From the NCBI GenBank assembly GCA_002294045.1, contig DBEP01000095.1, positions 25,205-89,204 on the forward strand: a stretch of DNA of 64,000 nucleotides, in the 5' to 3' direction. The notes beneath the pieces are model-generated. The model saw only the letters and a program-made list of their open reading frames with translations. It was not told where the DNA came from and did no database searches. This document shows, piece after piece, positions 9,070 through 17,850 of this stretch. The position numbers and the translations under genes were made by a program. Numbering within the stretch: position 1 is the stretch's first letter; every line of letters begins with the position of its first letter. This stretch comes from Lachnoclostridium sp. UBA903 (GTDB lineage: Bacteria > Bacillota > Clostridia > Lachnospirales > Lachnospiraceae).

Positions 9070-10431
9070 CTATTCCAAAATATCGTTTAAATCTTTTATA
9101 ATATAGCTGCTCCTGGTTACAATCAGTACTTTATCCCCCGACATTATTTTTTCGCTGCCATGAGGGATTATTACGGAACTTCTGTGCTGAATACAGGCTA
9201 TAACAATTTCTTTTTTTAAAGACAGGTTTTTAATAGGCATATTAAGAAATTTCGTAGAGGTATTTGCAATAAAGCTTATGACTTCTACCTTTCCGTCCAT
9301 TATCTTATATAAGGTTTGTACAATACTGCCCCTGGAGTTCTGCATTCCCCTGACATAGCCTATGATATAGCTGGCCGTAATAAACTTAGGATCTATTACG
9401 CTGTCCAGCCCCAATTTATTCACCACATTGGGCAGATTTATCCTTGTAGTCATAGCGATTACCTTATCCACACCTTTTTCAACTGCATACATGGCCGTTA
9501 TTAGGTTTTCCTCATCCCTGCCCGTCATTGAGATAAAGGCGTCCACTTCTTCGATATTTTCAGAATCCAATACTTCCTGGTCCGTACCGTCCCCTTCAAT
9601 AATTATGGCCTCCTCAATGGTTTCTGATAATTCTATACACTTTTTCGGATTGACTTCAATAATCTTAACAGACATCCCCAGTTTGGAAATAATTTTAGAC
9701 AGGTAATAGCTCGTTCTTCCCCCGCCTATAATTAATATATTGCTGACTTTCAGAATATATCTTCCAAGCATTTTAAAAAAATTGGTAATCCCTGTTATTT
9801 GTCCCATAACATATACCCTGTCATTTACCTGAAATTCAAACGCCCCGTTGGGAATATATGCCTGCCCTTCCCTTTCCACCGCAACAAACAGCATGTTTTG
9901 GGGAAGTTTACTGCTGATTTCGGATAATTTGCTGCCTACCAGCATGTCCCCTTCCAGAACCCGGAATTCGATTAACCTTTCCTTCCCTCCAAAAAAGGGT
10001 TCAATATTCATTGCCGCCGGAAACTGAAGTATATTAGCTATCTCCTGGGCCGCCGTAAATTCAGGATTAATTATCATATCAATTCCCATATGCTCCTGCA
10101 ATGCCGCATATTCTTCATAATACTCCGGATCACGTATTCTGGCAATTGTCCTGACCGCTTTTGAAATTTTCTTTGCCGTAAAACAGGTAAGCATATTCAT
10201 TTCATCTCTTGAAGTAGCCGCTATCACCAGATCCGCTTCTTCTATTCCCGCTTCCATTAATATGCTTGCTCTTGCTCCATTTCCTTTCACACACATGACA
10301 TCCAATGTATTGTCCGCTTTTCTTAAGGCTTCTTCATTCTTATCAATTATGGTTATATTATGATCTTCCCTGGCCAGATGACCTGCAAGCGTGTATCCTA
10401 CTTTACCGTCTCCAACAATTATAATGTTCAT
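9070..10431 (-). CDS. trkA: Trk potassium system NAD-binding gating subunit
   Basis: A 453-residue cytosolic protein made of two tandem RCK units. The first Rossmann fold has IIIVGDGKVGY at residues 3-13, then a TrkA-C domain (GGKERLIEFRVLEGDMLVGSK). The second has IIGGGRTSYYL near residue 234, followed by a second TrkA-C domain. TrkA binds NAD(H)/ATP and opens TrkH; the C domains may sense cyclic nucleotides in Firmicutes. It is the first gene of the trkA-trkH operon, with a good promoter 42-70 bases upstream. The ribosome site is AAAAGGT, somewhat far from the ATG. Confidence 0.93.
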   Translation of the reverse strand: MNIIIVGDGKVGYTLAGHLAREDHNITIIDKNEEALRKADNTLDVMCVKGNGARASILMEAGIEEADLVIAATSRDEMNMLTCFTAKKISKAVRTIARIRDPEYYEEYAALQEHMGIDMIINPEFTAAQEIANILQFPAAMNIEPFFGGKERLIEFRVLEGDMLVGSKLSEISSKLPQNMLFVAVEREGQAYIPNGAFEFQVNDRVYVMGQITGITNFFKMLGRYILKVSNILIIGGGRTSYYLSKIISKLGMSVKIIEVNPKKCIELSETIEEAIIIEGDGTDQEVLDSENIEEVDAFISMTGRDEENLITAMYAVEKGVDKVIAMTTRINLPNVVNKLGLDSVIDPKFITASYIIGYVRGMQNSRGSIVQTLYKIMDGKVEVISFIANTSTKFLNMPIKNLSLKKEIVIACIQHRSSVIIPHGSEKIMSGDKVLIVTRSSYIIKDLNDILE

Positions 10432-10472
10432 ATTATATTTTACCTTTTCCGACGTAATTTTTTACATCCTCT

Positions 10473-10501
10473 ATACTATCACTTATTTTAATACTTCTCA
10501 A
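10473..10501 (-). promoter_or_regulatory. Promoter of the trkA-trkH operon
   Basis: On the minus strand TTGAGA (10501-10496), a 17-base spacer and TAGTAT (10478-10473). Transcription would start about 35 bases before the trkA ATG, leaving too short a leader for a riboswitch. Confidence 0.6.
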
Positions 10502-10583
10502 CCATTATTCACACAGAATTTATAATTTCCTCAATTTACCGGCGGTCAAAGCATCAAATACTTCCCATCTGAAAAACGGGTAC

Positions 10584-12269
10584 TTATTTTTTCAGACTGA
10601 AGAATTGATAGAATCGGGTCCCCATGGAAAGCAGTTCATCCAGACTGCCCGCTTCTACAACACACCCGTTTTCCATATAGATAATCTGGTCATAGAGTCT
10701 GAGCAAATCCTCCCGCAGATTGTGAGTTATGGTTATTAACGTAAGGTTATCAATTGACAGAAGATTGCTTTCTATATCATAGGCAGTCTGCATATCGACG
10801 GCAGATGTGCCCTCATCCAATATAAGCAATGGCTTTTTACGGATAAGTGCCCGTGCAACCGCAATTCTTTGACGTTGTCCCCCGGATAAATTGGCCCCGT
10901 TCTCCCCAACCTGATAGGAGAGACCGCCCGGCATTCTCTCAAGAAATCGTGAAACTCCGCTTGTTGTAAGTGCTTCTTCTAATTCTCGTTCTGAGAAAGT
11001 CTCAAATAAGCAAATGTTCTGCCGGATGCTGTCGTCAAACATATAAATATTCTGCTGAATTACCGAAGCCATCTGCTGAAGCTTTTCAATATCCAAATCA
11101 TGAAGGTCGGTATGGTCATAAGTAATCTTTCCTTCATATACGGAATAGCTGCCTGCCAGCAGCTTAATCAGGGTTGTTTTTCCGCATCCGCTTTCGCCGA
11201 CAACGGCATATTTTTTGTTTTTATGTATAACCAGGTTTGTATTTACAAGAACCGGCTGGTCTGCGTCATAAGTAAAGGATAAATCCCTCACCGCAATCTG
11301 TTCGCCGAAAGAAGGCTGTGCGGTTCCCGTAAATGATACGTCCTCATAATCTGCCAGATTATCCATGCGCCTCATAATAGGGCCTACGCTCTTGATTTTC
11401 GGAATATTCTGCATCAGCACCATAACAGGGCTGACAAAGGTCCCCGATAACTGTGTTAAGGCAAGCATAGTTCCGGCAGTTATATTGCCCATAATCACCA
11501 GATACGCCCCGATAAACAGTCCTGAAAACTGGGTAAGATACGCCAGAATTCCGGATATACTTTCATTAAGAGTAAATAACTTATCCGCCCGGTATTTTTC
11601 ATTTGCGGTTCTATTGTTTTCATCTCCAAATGCTGTTTTTATGTGTGCATCCATCCGGTATGCTTTGATAACCTCATAGCCTGAAAAAAAGTCCTTAAGC
11701 TTAGCGGTGAAAGCCGAAAATTGCTGCGACACCCTTTCCTGTCTTGTCTGCAGCGGCCCTCCCATCAAACCGGGAACAACAAACATAACAATTACGCATA
11801 CAATCAGACTTACGGTAATAATGGGACTCATTACAAACAGAAGAATAAGCGTAACAACAAATATTACTGCATTCTGCAATGTGAGTAATAGCGGAACGAT
11901 GTAATTTTCTTCTATCATCTTCACGTCATTGGTAAATGCGGAAATATAGTCAGCCGTATTAACCCTGGTAAAATCCTGTGCATTTCTGCGGAATATTCCG
12001 AAAAACACTTTTTGCCGCAGCATTTTTGTTAAATTGCGGGTAAGCTTTTTGCTATATAAGGAATATAGATAGCTGATAAAGCCCAGCAGCAAAGCATATA
12101 TAACGGAAATGAACAGGGCCTGCCTGAAAGCGGGTAAATCACCGCTTACGGCAACGTCCGTAATCTTTTGAAGAAGTATTGCAACAAATACGGCTGCCGC
12201 CGAGCTTATGACATTAAGCAGTACCGTAACAACCAGCAACAGCTTATTTTTCCTGAGACATTCTTTCAT
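10584..12269 (-). CDS. ABC exporter, fused permease-ATPase half transporter
   Basis: About 561 residues with the type IV exporter layout: six N-terminal membrane helices, then one nucleotide-binding domain. The ATPase has Walker A GESGCGKTT, signature LSGGQ, Walker B LLILDEGTSAVD and the switch His in TITHN. Such half transporters work as homo- or heterodimers exporting drugs, lipids or peptides; no second half is adjacent, so a homodimer is likely. The start at 12269 is an ATG with GGAGG six bases upstream; a TTG two codons earlier is less likely. It has a strong promoter and shares an upstream motif with the ArsR-type gene behind it, which suggests control by that regulator. Substrate unknown. 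Confidence 0.88.
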   Translation of the reverse strand: MKECLRKNKLLLVVTVLLNVISSAAAVFVAILLQKITDVAVSGDLPAFRQALFISVIYALLLGFISYLYSLYSKKLTRNLTKMLRQKVFFGIFRRNAQDFTRVNTADYISAFTNDVKMIEENYIVPLLLTLQNAVIFVVTLILLFVMSPIITVSLIVCVIVMFVVPGLMGGPLQTRQERVSQQFSAFTAKLKDFFSGYEVIKAYRMDAHIKTAFGDENNRTANEKYRADKLFTLNESISGILAYLTQFSGLFIGAYLVIMGNITAGTMLALTQLSGTFVSPVMVLMQNIPKIKSVGPIMRRMDNLADYEDVSFTGTAQPSFGEQIAVRDLSFTYDADQPVLVNTNLVIHKNKKYAVVGESGCGKTTLIKLLAGSYSVYEGKITYDHTDLHDLDIEKLQQMASVIQQNIYMFDDSIRQNICLFETFSERELEEALTTSGVSRFLERMPGGLSYQVGENGANLSGGQRQRIAVARALIRKKPLLILDEGTSAVDMQTAYDIESNLLSIDNLTLITITHNLREDLLRLYDQIIYMENGCVVEAGSLDELLSMGTRFYQFFSLKK

Positions 12270-12314
12270 CTTCAACCTCCATTATTTAATAAAGTTCTAA
12301 TTTATACGATAACT

Positions 12315-12343
12315 ATCATATCATTGAATTTAATATTTGTCAA
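12315..12343 (-). promoter_or_regulatory. Promoter of the ABC exporter
   Basis: TTGACA (12343-12338), a 17-base spacer and TATGAT (12320-12315) on the minus strand, very near consensus. The shared motif at 12343-12364 abuts the -35 box. Confidence 0.8.
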
Positions 12344-12364
12344 TTAAATTAGATATTTATCAAA
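12343..12364. promoter_or_regulatory. Putative operator of the ArsR-type regulator, exporter copy
   Basis: ATTAAATTAGATA then TTT then ATCAAA on the plus strand. A near copy in reverse orientation lies in front of the regulator gene at 13651-13671. The overlap with the -35 box of the exporter promoter suits a repressor or an activator site. Confidence 0.5.
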
Positions 12365-12517
12365 CTCAAAACTGCCAGCCGTATCCGGAAGGCGGCTTCC
12401 TCCCGGACTACCCCCATTCTGTGTTTGTCCTGAGTTTCAACCGGACCTTTATTGTACCGGGGTCTCTTTTATGGTATTGTAATATATAAAGAATAGGATA
12501 ATGCCGTGGAGGTGTGA

Positions 12518-12619
12518 ATGGAAAAATCAGAAAATTTTTCTTCAGAAGAATTAACCTTTCATTTACAGCAGCGTCTGTTCAAGTTCTTCAATCATATTTT
12601 TTATGTTCTCTTTTTTTAG
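12518..12619 (+). other. Short open frame with good signals, possible gene remnant
   Basis: An ATG with GGAGGTG seven bases upstream opens a 33-codon frame (MEKSENFSSEELTF...) whose second half is antisense to the end of the ArsR-type gene. A plausible promoter, TTGTAC, 17 bases, TATTGT, lies about 50-80 bases upstream. It may be the 5' stub of a gene whose body was deleted, or a small peptide. No family recognised. Confidence 0.25.
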
Positions 12620-13597
12620 ATGATAATACACTTTCCCGTCTTTTTTATCGACGCCGACAAAGCCGCAATTCAGCAGGACATTCATATGGTGTGACATGGT
12701 TGCTGCTGTCAGTCCCAACTGCTGCGCTATTTCCAGATTGTATTTCGGACTGACTTTCAGGGAAGTAATGATTTCCAGCTTACTGTTTTCGCTTAAGGCT
12801 TTCAGTTTTGGCAATAGCGACTCTTTTGAATGGAGTCCGGCTTTCTGGATTTTAATGGCCATTTCGCTAAGAAGGCCATAATAACAGCATTTTTCAAAAA
12901 ACGTCTGTGAAATCGGATATATCAATGTTGGGTATATGACCGGATCTTCAGACAACTTGCCCTTTATTTCATAAAACATCTTGTCAGACTGGTCATTTAC
13001 CCATGCATTATATTTATCCAGTAACTTTTGCAACGGTATTTTAATTTCGCTCTTGGCTTTTTTAAAGGACTTAATATTTATATTTATCACGTTGATCAAC
13101 TGTGACAGATACTTTTTCGGCTGCCGCATGATACGTAACAGCTTCCATTTGGCATTTTCTTCAAGTCCGATGCTTTCCAGGTATTTAATGATATCTTCTA
13201 AAGTCCCGACACTTTCAGGCCGGATATCATCGCCAAAGATATCCTTGCAGATGTAGATGAACTGCTTATTAATCCGGTCATCGGTTAAATGCTCTGTTGA
13301 AGACAGCCAGCTTCTGTTTTCGATAATCAATGACAGAAGTATAAGAAAATAATTCAAGTCCGTACCGTCAAAAAAGAGCGCATTCTCCGAATCCCATATT
13401 CTGTACTTCAAAAAAGACTGAACATACTTTTCAAAAATCGTAAAGTTTTTGGAATAAAACTGTTCTCCGTCAAACCCTCCCAGCTCCGAAAGGGATTTCT
13501 TTGTCTCCTGTTTTATTTCATCAAAATTATGACTGACATATAGTAGCCCCATGGTCTCAAAGACCGGGTCCAAATCAACATATATTTTATCCGACAC
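12563..13597 (-). CDS. ArsR-type winged-helix regulator with large N-terminal domain
   Basis: A 344-residue protein. The last ~85 residues form an ArsR winged helix: KLEIITSLKVSP, EIAQQLGLTAATMSHHMNVL as helix-turn-helix, then the wing DKKDGKVYYHL. The first ~250 residues are an alpha-helical domain of unknown ligand, common in Firmicutes proteins of this layout. No metal-binding Cys motif of classical ArsR sensors is seen. The start is taken as GTG at 13597 with AAGGAG ten bases upstream. It lies directly upstream of, and on the same strand as, the ABC exporter, with a shared motif in front of both genes, so it probably controls itself and the exporter. Confidence 0.8.
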   Translation of the reverse strand: MSDKIYVDLDPVFETMGLLYVSHNFDEIKQETKKSLSELGGFDGEQFYSKNFTIFEKYVQSFLKYRIWDSENALFFDGTDLNYFLILLSLIIENRSWLSSTEHLTDDRINKQFIYICKDIFGDDIRPESVGTLEDIIKYLESIGLEENAKWKLLRIMRQPKKYLSQLINVININIKSFKKAKSEIKIPLQKLLDKYNAWVNDQSDKMFYEIKGKLSEDPVIYPTLIYPISQTFFEKCCYYGLLSEMAIKIQKAGLHSKESLLPKLKALSENSKLEIITSLKVSPKYNLEIAQQLGLTAATMSHHMNVLLNCGFVGVDKKDGKVYYHLKKENIKNMIEELEQTLL

Positions 13598-13650
13598 AAT
13601 AAATACGCTCCTTTTTAACGGTAAAATGATTTTGCAATAAGCATAAACTA

Positions 13651-13671
13651 TTTGATGTTTATCTAATTAAT
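13651..13671. promoter_or_regulatory. Putative operator of the ArsR-type regulator, own copy
   Basis: TTTGATG, TTTATC, TAATTAAT: on the opposite strand this matches the motif at 12343-12364 except for the central triplet and one base. It sits about 55 bases before the GTG start, right for autoregulation. Confidence 0.5.
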
Positions 13672-13714
13672 CATACAACAATATTGCAGTAATTTCAAGA
13701 GTACCGGATATTCC

Positions 13715-14773
13715 TTATTCAAAATCAACCGTGTGCCCGGTTTTTGCCGATTCACGGACTGCTTCCATCAGACTCAATACCCTTCTGATTTCAGGTATCT
13801 TAACCAAAAATTCTCCTTCTCCCTTCCATGCCTTCAGGTAATTCCGGAAGTAATCCCCATGCTCCGTGTAAATTTCAGGCAGATTTTCCGTAACAATCAA
13901 GCCGGGTGAAGGTTCACCAAAAGAACGGGTAGGACCTGAAGCCGTCATTATCTTCTTGCCGGGGACATTCTGTAAAAGCCTTGTAGTCCGTACCAGCTTA
14001 CCTTTTGGCTTAAATCCGTCCAAATACATGGAACCTTTATTTCCGCCCATGAACCAATGGCGCTCAAACCAGTCCGGTTTATCCGAAAGATAATAGGTTC
14101 CCAATTCCACTTCCGCGGTAATACCATTTTCAAATTTCAGAATTATTTTAAAATAATCATCGACTTCAAAATTAATAACATTCCGCATATCTGCAAATAC
14201 AGTCTTAATATTGCTGTCTATCATCCAAAGTATCTGGTCAAGGAGATGAACTCCCCAGTCATACAGCATTCCACCGCCTTCTTCTATAAAAATATGCCAG
14301 TCATGCATGTTCCCGTTAAAGCCGTATAGGCTGGATTTTATGGTATATAATTCCCCCAGCAGTTTCCTGTCATATACTTCCTTTGCCACACGAAAATCCC
14401 TGTCGTATCTTCTCTGCTGATGAACGGTGAATTTAACACCGTACTCATTAACTGCTTTTACCATCTCGTCCAAATCGGCTACTGACAAGGCTGCGGGTTT
14501 TTCACATATGATATCCTTTCCTGCTTTCGCACTCTTTAAGACCAGTTCTTTGTGCTGATTATTATTTGCAGCCACAATCATCACATCTATGTCGGGATTA
14601 GCAAGCATATCTTCTGCATGAACATAGCGCTTAATGCCATCCTTTACATTCTTTAACTGTTCTTCATCAATATCACAAATCCCCGCTACCTGGGCGCCGT
14701 CCAGATTTGCAAGCATTTCCTCATGTACATGGCCCATAAAACCATACCCTATAATACCAAATTTTATACTCAT
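13715..14773 (-). CDS. Gfo/Idh/MocA-family oxidoreductase (second of the cluster)
   Basis: A 352-residue NAD(P)-dependent sugar dehydrogenase type enzyme. The N-terminal Rossmann fold starts GIIGYGFMGHVHE, the signature EKP occurs in CEKPAALSV near residue 95, and the catalytic Asp/His pair is in YDWGVHLLD. Family members oxidise a sugar hydroxyl to a ketone; in C-glycoside breakdown such an enzyme makes or reduces the 3-oxo sugar. It is last in the sugar block but separated from the previous gene by a strong terminator, so it probably has its own promoter in 14780-14975 (ribosome site AAAGGAG). Two different Gfo/Idh/MocA enzymes could oxidise the glycoside and re-reduce the released 3-keto sugar, respectively. 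Confidence 0.87.
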   Translation of the reverse strand: MSIKFGIIGYGFMGHVHEEMLANLDGAQVAGICDIDEEQLKNVKDGIKRYVHAEDMLANPDIDVMIVAANNNQHKELVLKSAKAGKDIICEKPAALSVADLDEMVKAVNEYGVKFTVHQQRRYDRDFRVAKEVYDRKLLGELYTIKSSLYGFNGNMHDWHIFIEEGGGMLYDWGVHLLDQILWMIDSNIKTVFADMRNVINFEVDDYFKIILKFENGITAEVELGTYYLSDKPDWFERHWFMGGNKGSMYLDGFKPKGKLVRTTRLLQNVPGKKIMTASGPTRSFGEPSPGLIVTENLPEIYTEHGDYFRNYLKAWKGEGEFLVKIPEIRRVLSLMEAVRESAKTGHTVDFE

Positions 14774-14982
14774 TAAAATTACTCTCCTTTTCTTTCATTC
14801 TCTGCCATAAAACTTAAATACTGCTGTTCCGGTACAATTTTATTTTAATTCCCGGGCCAAATAAAATCATTCTAATTTTTATCCTGATAAATAATTATTG
14901 ATATCATTTCTTTAACACTTTATTTTTTTTATAGTGCCGCAACAAAAATTAATAGTTATAATTTTGTCTTATAAGACCCAAA
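14774..14982. other. Intergenic, presumed promoter region of the second oxidoreductase
   Basis: AT-rich, no gene. No near-consensus promoter could be fixed with confidence on the minus strand. Right of it, 14983-15047 is the terminator of the upstream operon. Confidence 0.4.
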
Positions 14983-15047
14983 ATGCCGGATTTTAAATTT
15001 ACCTTCTCATCTCTGCAATTGATGAAGTAAATTATAAAATCCGGCAT
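14983..15047 (-). terminator. Long hairpin terminator of the glycoside operon
   Basis: ATGCCGGATTTTA (14983-14995) pairs with TAAAATCCGGCAT (15035-15047), and the stem extends inward (AATTTAC with GTAAATT, TCATC with GATGA) around a nine-base loop. On the minus strand it is followed by TTTTGGGTCTT. It lies 27 bases past the stop of the 15074 gene. Confidence 0.75.
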
Positions 15048-15073
15048 CCAAATGATATATCGGGAAAGACCTT

Positions 15074-16195
15074 TTAATTTTCTTGCTGATTCAGGAATAT
15101 TTCTTTTCCGGTTTCATAAGACTTATAAATGGCTTCTAAAATCTGTGTTACAACATAAGCCTGCTCCGGTTTTACCAAAGGTTCCGTGTCATTCATAACC
15201 GCTTCCAGCCATTGCTTTGCCTCTTCAAAGCCCGGCTCTCCTGTTCCGCCTTCAAAATAGGCAATTGCACCGGTTTTCGTAAGCCTTTCCTCCGTAAGCA
15301 TACCATTATGTCCTCTGTTGATTATTAATTCATTGTCCTGGTAACTCATGCCGGAATGAATTTCCGCACCGGCTTTCGTACCGCAGAGGGTGGTTGATGC
15401 TTCTCTGGATTCCAGCATATTGATTGCCCAGGCCGCCTCCAGATTGACGGCGGAACCATCTTCCATTTTTATCATGCCGAAGGCCGAATCCTCTACTTCA
15501 TAAGTATCCGGATTCCAGGGTCCGAACATATTCCCTTCTACCGCCTGGAGGATATGGCCTAATTTATAAAATACGGTTCCTGTAACACTAACAGGTTTGT
15601 AATTATTCATCATCCATAAGGTAATATCCAAAGCATGAGTACCGATATCAATCAAAGGCCCTCCGCCTTGTAATGCTTTATTGGGGAAAACACCCCAGGT
15701 CGGTACGGCACGGCGGCGTACCGCATGTGCCTTGGCATAATAAATTTCCCCCAGTTCTCCTGCCTCACAGGCTTTATGCAGCATCTGGACTTCCGGCCGG
15801 AAACGGTTCTGATATCCGATAGTAAACTGTTTGCCGCTCTTTTTCCACGCATCCAGCATTTTCTGTGCGTCGGCGGTACAATGTGCCATCGGTTTTTCAC
15901 AGAGGACATGCTTTCCTGCCTCAAAAGCAGCAACGGTAACCGGACAGTGGGCCACATTCGGCGTCAATACATGCACCACATCAATTTCCTTATTTTCCAG
16001 CAATTCCCTGTAATCCGTGCAGACTTTTGCATCGGCCGTCCCATATTGTTTTGCGGCTTTTACCGCCCTTTCTTTTTCAATATCACAGAAAGCCGTCATT
16101 TCACATAAATCCGTTAATTTGCCAAGTGCCGGCATATGTTTGTTATTTGCTATGCCGCCGCACCCAACGATACCTATTTTCATTTTCTTATCCAT
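15074..16195 (-). CDS. Gfo/Idh/MocA-family oxidoreductase (first of the cluster)
   Basis: A 373-residue NAD(P)-dependent oxidoreductase: KIGIVGCGGIANNKH for the dinucleotide fold, CEKPMAHC near residue 99, and the catalytic segment LIDIGTHALDITLWMM with Asp and His. It resembles the subunit that oxidises the 3-OH of the glucose of C- or O-glycosides, the step that makes the anomeric bond labile. It follows the DUF6379 small subunit by 54 bases and is the last gene before a strong terminator, so it is cotranscribed with the TIM/DUF6379 pair and the importer. ATG at 16195 is supported by GGAGCAAGAAA. Exact substrate and cofactor cannot be read. Confidence 0.88.
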   Translation of the reverse strand: MDKKMKIGIVGCGGIANNKHMPALGKLTDLCEMTAFCDIEKERAVKAAKQYGTADAKVCTDYRELLENKEIDVVHVLTPNVAHCPVTVAAFEAGKHVLCEKPMAHCTADAQKMLDAWKKSGKQFTIGYQNRFRPEVQMLHKACEAGELGEIYYAKAHAVRRRAVPTWGVFPNKALQGGGPLIDIGTHALDITLWMMNNYKPVSVTGTVFYKLGHILQAVEGNMFGPWNPDTYEVEDSAFGMIKMEDGSAVNLEAAWAINMLESREASTTLCGTKAGAEIHSGMSYQDNELIINRGHNGMLTEERLTKTGAIAYFEGGTGEPGFEEAKQWLEAVMNDTEPLVKPEQAYVVTQILEAIYKSYETGKEIFLNQQEN

Positions 16196-16249
16196 TTTCT
16201 TGCTCCTGTCTGTTAATTTGATTGCTTATACCGTTTATAAATTGTAATC

Positions 16250-16642
16250 TCATTCGATAGCTACACGGCGTATTCTCTGGCCCCCTGCAGGCATGGGATA
16301 ATAAGCCGGCCATACGGAAATGCCTAAGCGTACGTCGTGCTCGCCTTTTCTTAAGCCTCCTTCTGCCAATACACGTACGTACAAAGGCTCTCCATATTCC
16401 CATTTATAAGCAGATACCGTTTCGGCTTCCGAAAGGGTAAACCATTCCTCCCGGTCAAGAGAAATCCGGATCATATCCCTGGGAACCGGAATACTGTCAA
16501 CCCCAACCTCTACGCCATAAACCATAGAAAGGGGAATTCCGCGGTAATAAGTAATCAATGTCTGTATTTCAAATCCGATTATCTTACCGTCAGCTTCCAC
16601 ATTTCTGCAGCTGTCTTTTATAAATACATAATTATCAAACAT
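16250..16642 (-). CDS. C-glycoside deglycosidase small (beta) subunit, DUF6379 type, copy 1
   Basis: A 130-residue all-beta protein. It has the family pattern I know from C-glycoside deglycosidase beta subunits: YRGIPLSMVYGVEVGVDS at about residues 33-50, a middle WEYGE, then EGGLRKGEHDVRLGI and a tail with YYPMPAGG. In characterised pairs (DfgA/DfgB, CgdB/C, DgpB/C) this subunit binds the TIM-barrel subunit and completes the active site that cleaves the C-C or C-O glycosidic bond of a 3-oxo-glycoside. Here the TIM-barrel gene is just upstream, with a 197-base hairpin-rich spacer between them that may tune the ratio of the two. Ribosome site GGAAGGAGAGG is strong. Recognition is by pattern, not by search. 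Confidence 0.8.
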   Translation of the reverse strand: MFDNYVFIKDSCRNVEADGKIIGFEIQTLITYYRGIPLSMVYGVEVGVDSIPVPRDMIRISLDREEWFTLSEAETVSAYKWEYGEPLYVRVLAEGGLRKGEHDVRLGISVWPAYYPMPAGGQRIRRVAIE

Positions 16643-16839
16643 GATACCTCTCCTTCCGCCGCCTGCGGCGGCACGAAATTTGATGGTGAAAGTGTTTTTC
16701 TTTCAACCTTTCAGACATGATGCCGCTTCTGCGGCATCACAAATAATAAGGGAAGAAGCTTGGAATGAGCACCCTTTGTGCTCATTTCGAGGTTCTTCTG
16801 GTGTGAAGATGTTTTTTTCTTCACACTTGCTCCTCCTGC
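16643..16839 (-). other. Intercistronic array of five hairpins
   Basis: Five successive inverted repeats fill the gap: 16801-16826 (GTGTGAAGA, loop, TCTTCACAC); 16752-16798 (21-base arms with three mismatches, core AATGAGCAC/GTGCTCATT); 16718-16739 (TGATGCCGC/GCGGCATCA, loop TTCT); 16685-16708 (GGTGAAAG/CTTTCAACC); 16656-16671 (CCGCCGC/GCGGCGG). None is followed by a clear T run on the minus strand, so they look like RNA-stability or processing elements rather than terminators. A similar set lies at 44300-44405 in the oligopeptide-type operon. Confidence 0.7.
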
Positions 16840-17850
16840 TTACCTGCCGGTATATTTTTTTAACATTTCCTGATGCCTTCTTACATTCTCCAAGCCGTCA
16901 ACACATTCATCCAAAAGCACAAAACGGTTTCCTTCATATTCCGTAGCGATATATCCGTCGTATCCCATGGAATCAAGATACTGTATTACCTCTTTATAAG
17001 GTATGGAGTATTCTTCATAATCCTCCGTCATTTCATAGCATTTACCATGAATGTGTTTGAGATAAGGCATATATTGGCCCAGCTCTTCATAAGGAGTATT
17101 CTCATAACCTTCAGAAAAAATTGCATATTCCATATCAATAGGATTCTTAAGCAATGCGCGGAATTCTTCCGGATAAGGAGTCTGTTCACCGTTAAGCCTT
17201 CCAAAATGGCGCAGCGGATCACTTCCCCGGGCGAATATGGCATCGATGTAATCCGACAATTCAGGATTTAAACCAAACTGGCGGAAATAATTCGTAGATA
17301 CTCTGGGGTGTCTCTTGCAGAATATGCCCATATCCGCTACAATTCCCACATAGGGGGAGTTAAGTCTGAGCATTTCCCGCAGGAACTTTCTTGTTACGGT
17401 ACTGTGAAAGCTCATTCCCGCATGTATTTCCAATGCCATGGCAACCTTGTATTTCTCAGCCGTTGCCAGCGCCGGTTCTATTAATCTTTCGTCCGTATCG
17501 GAAACCAGCCGGATCAATGAAAATCCCAGATTATGCGCATTTACGATTTCGGCCTTCAGCATTTCAACCTGTTCTTTTACCGTCAGTATTCTGTTGCGAT
17601 ATAAGGTAGAATTAATAAAAATATCATTGCATACTAGCTTGCGGTCATATTTTTCCACTAAATTTCTCCACATCTTCACAGTTTCCGCTGCCGGATAAGG
17701 TGAGCCGTGGATCATTTGGTCCGAAATCAGTTCTATTCCTTCAATATCGAATTCCACCGCCTTTTTAAAGATATCTTCCAGAGAAAGTCTCTTGGTGGCA
17801 TATTCATCCTGCAGGCTGTACAAACTGATTGCACGTTTAATTTGACTCAT
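16840..17850 (-). CDS. C-glycoside deglycosidase large (alpha) subunit, TIM barrel, copy 1
   Basis: A 336-residue sugar-isomerase/AP-endonuclease-2 TIM barrel. The expected divalent-metal ligands are visible: Glu141 in ALEIHAG, Asp173 in VADMGIF, His268 in HIHGKCYEM and Glu304 in ATEYEGNRF. In the characterised C-glycoside deglycosidases the large subunit holds Mn2+ and, with the DUF6379 small subunit, splits the bond between the 3-oxo sugar and the aglycone. It overlaps the preceding permease gene by 14 bases, so it is translated with the importer, and the partner small subunit follows. A plain sugar-phosphate isomerase role is the alternative, but the duplicated pairing with DUF6379 makes deglycosylation far more likely. 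Confidence 0.82.
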   Translation of the reverse strand: MSQIKRAISLYSLQDEYATKRLSLEDIFKKAVEFDIEGIELISDQMIHGSPYPAAETVKMWRNLVEKYDRKLVCNDIFINSTLYRNRILTVKEQVEMLKAEIVNAHNLGFSLIRLVSDTDERLIEPALATAEKYKVAMALEIHAGMSFHSTVTRKFLREMLRLNSPYVGIVADMGIFCKRHPRVSTNYFRQFGLNPELSDYIDAIFARGSDPLRHFGRLNGEQTPYPEEFRALLKNPIDMEYAIFSEGYENTPYEELGQYMPYLKHIHGKCYEMTEDYEEYSIPYKEVIQYLDSMGYDGYIATEYEGNRFVLLDECVDGLENVRRHQEMLKKYTGR

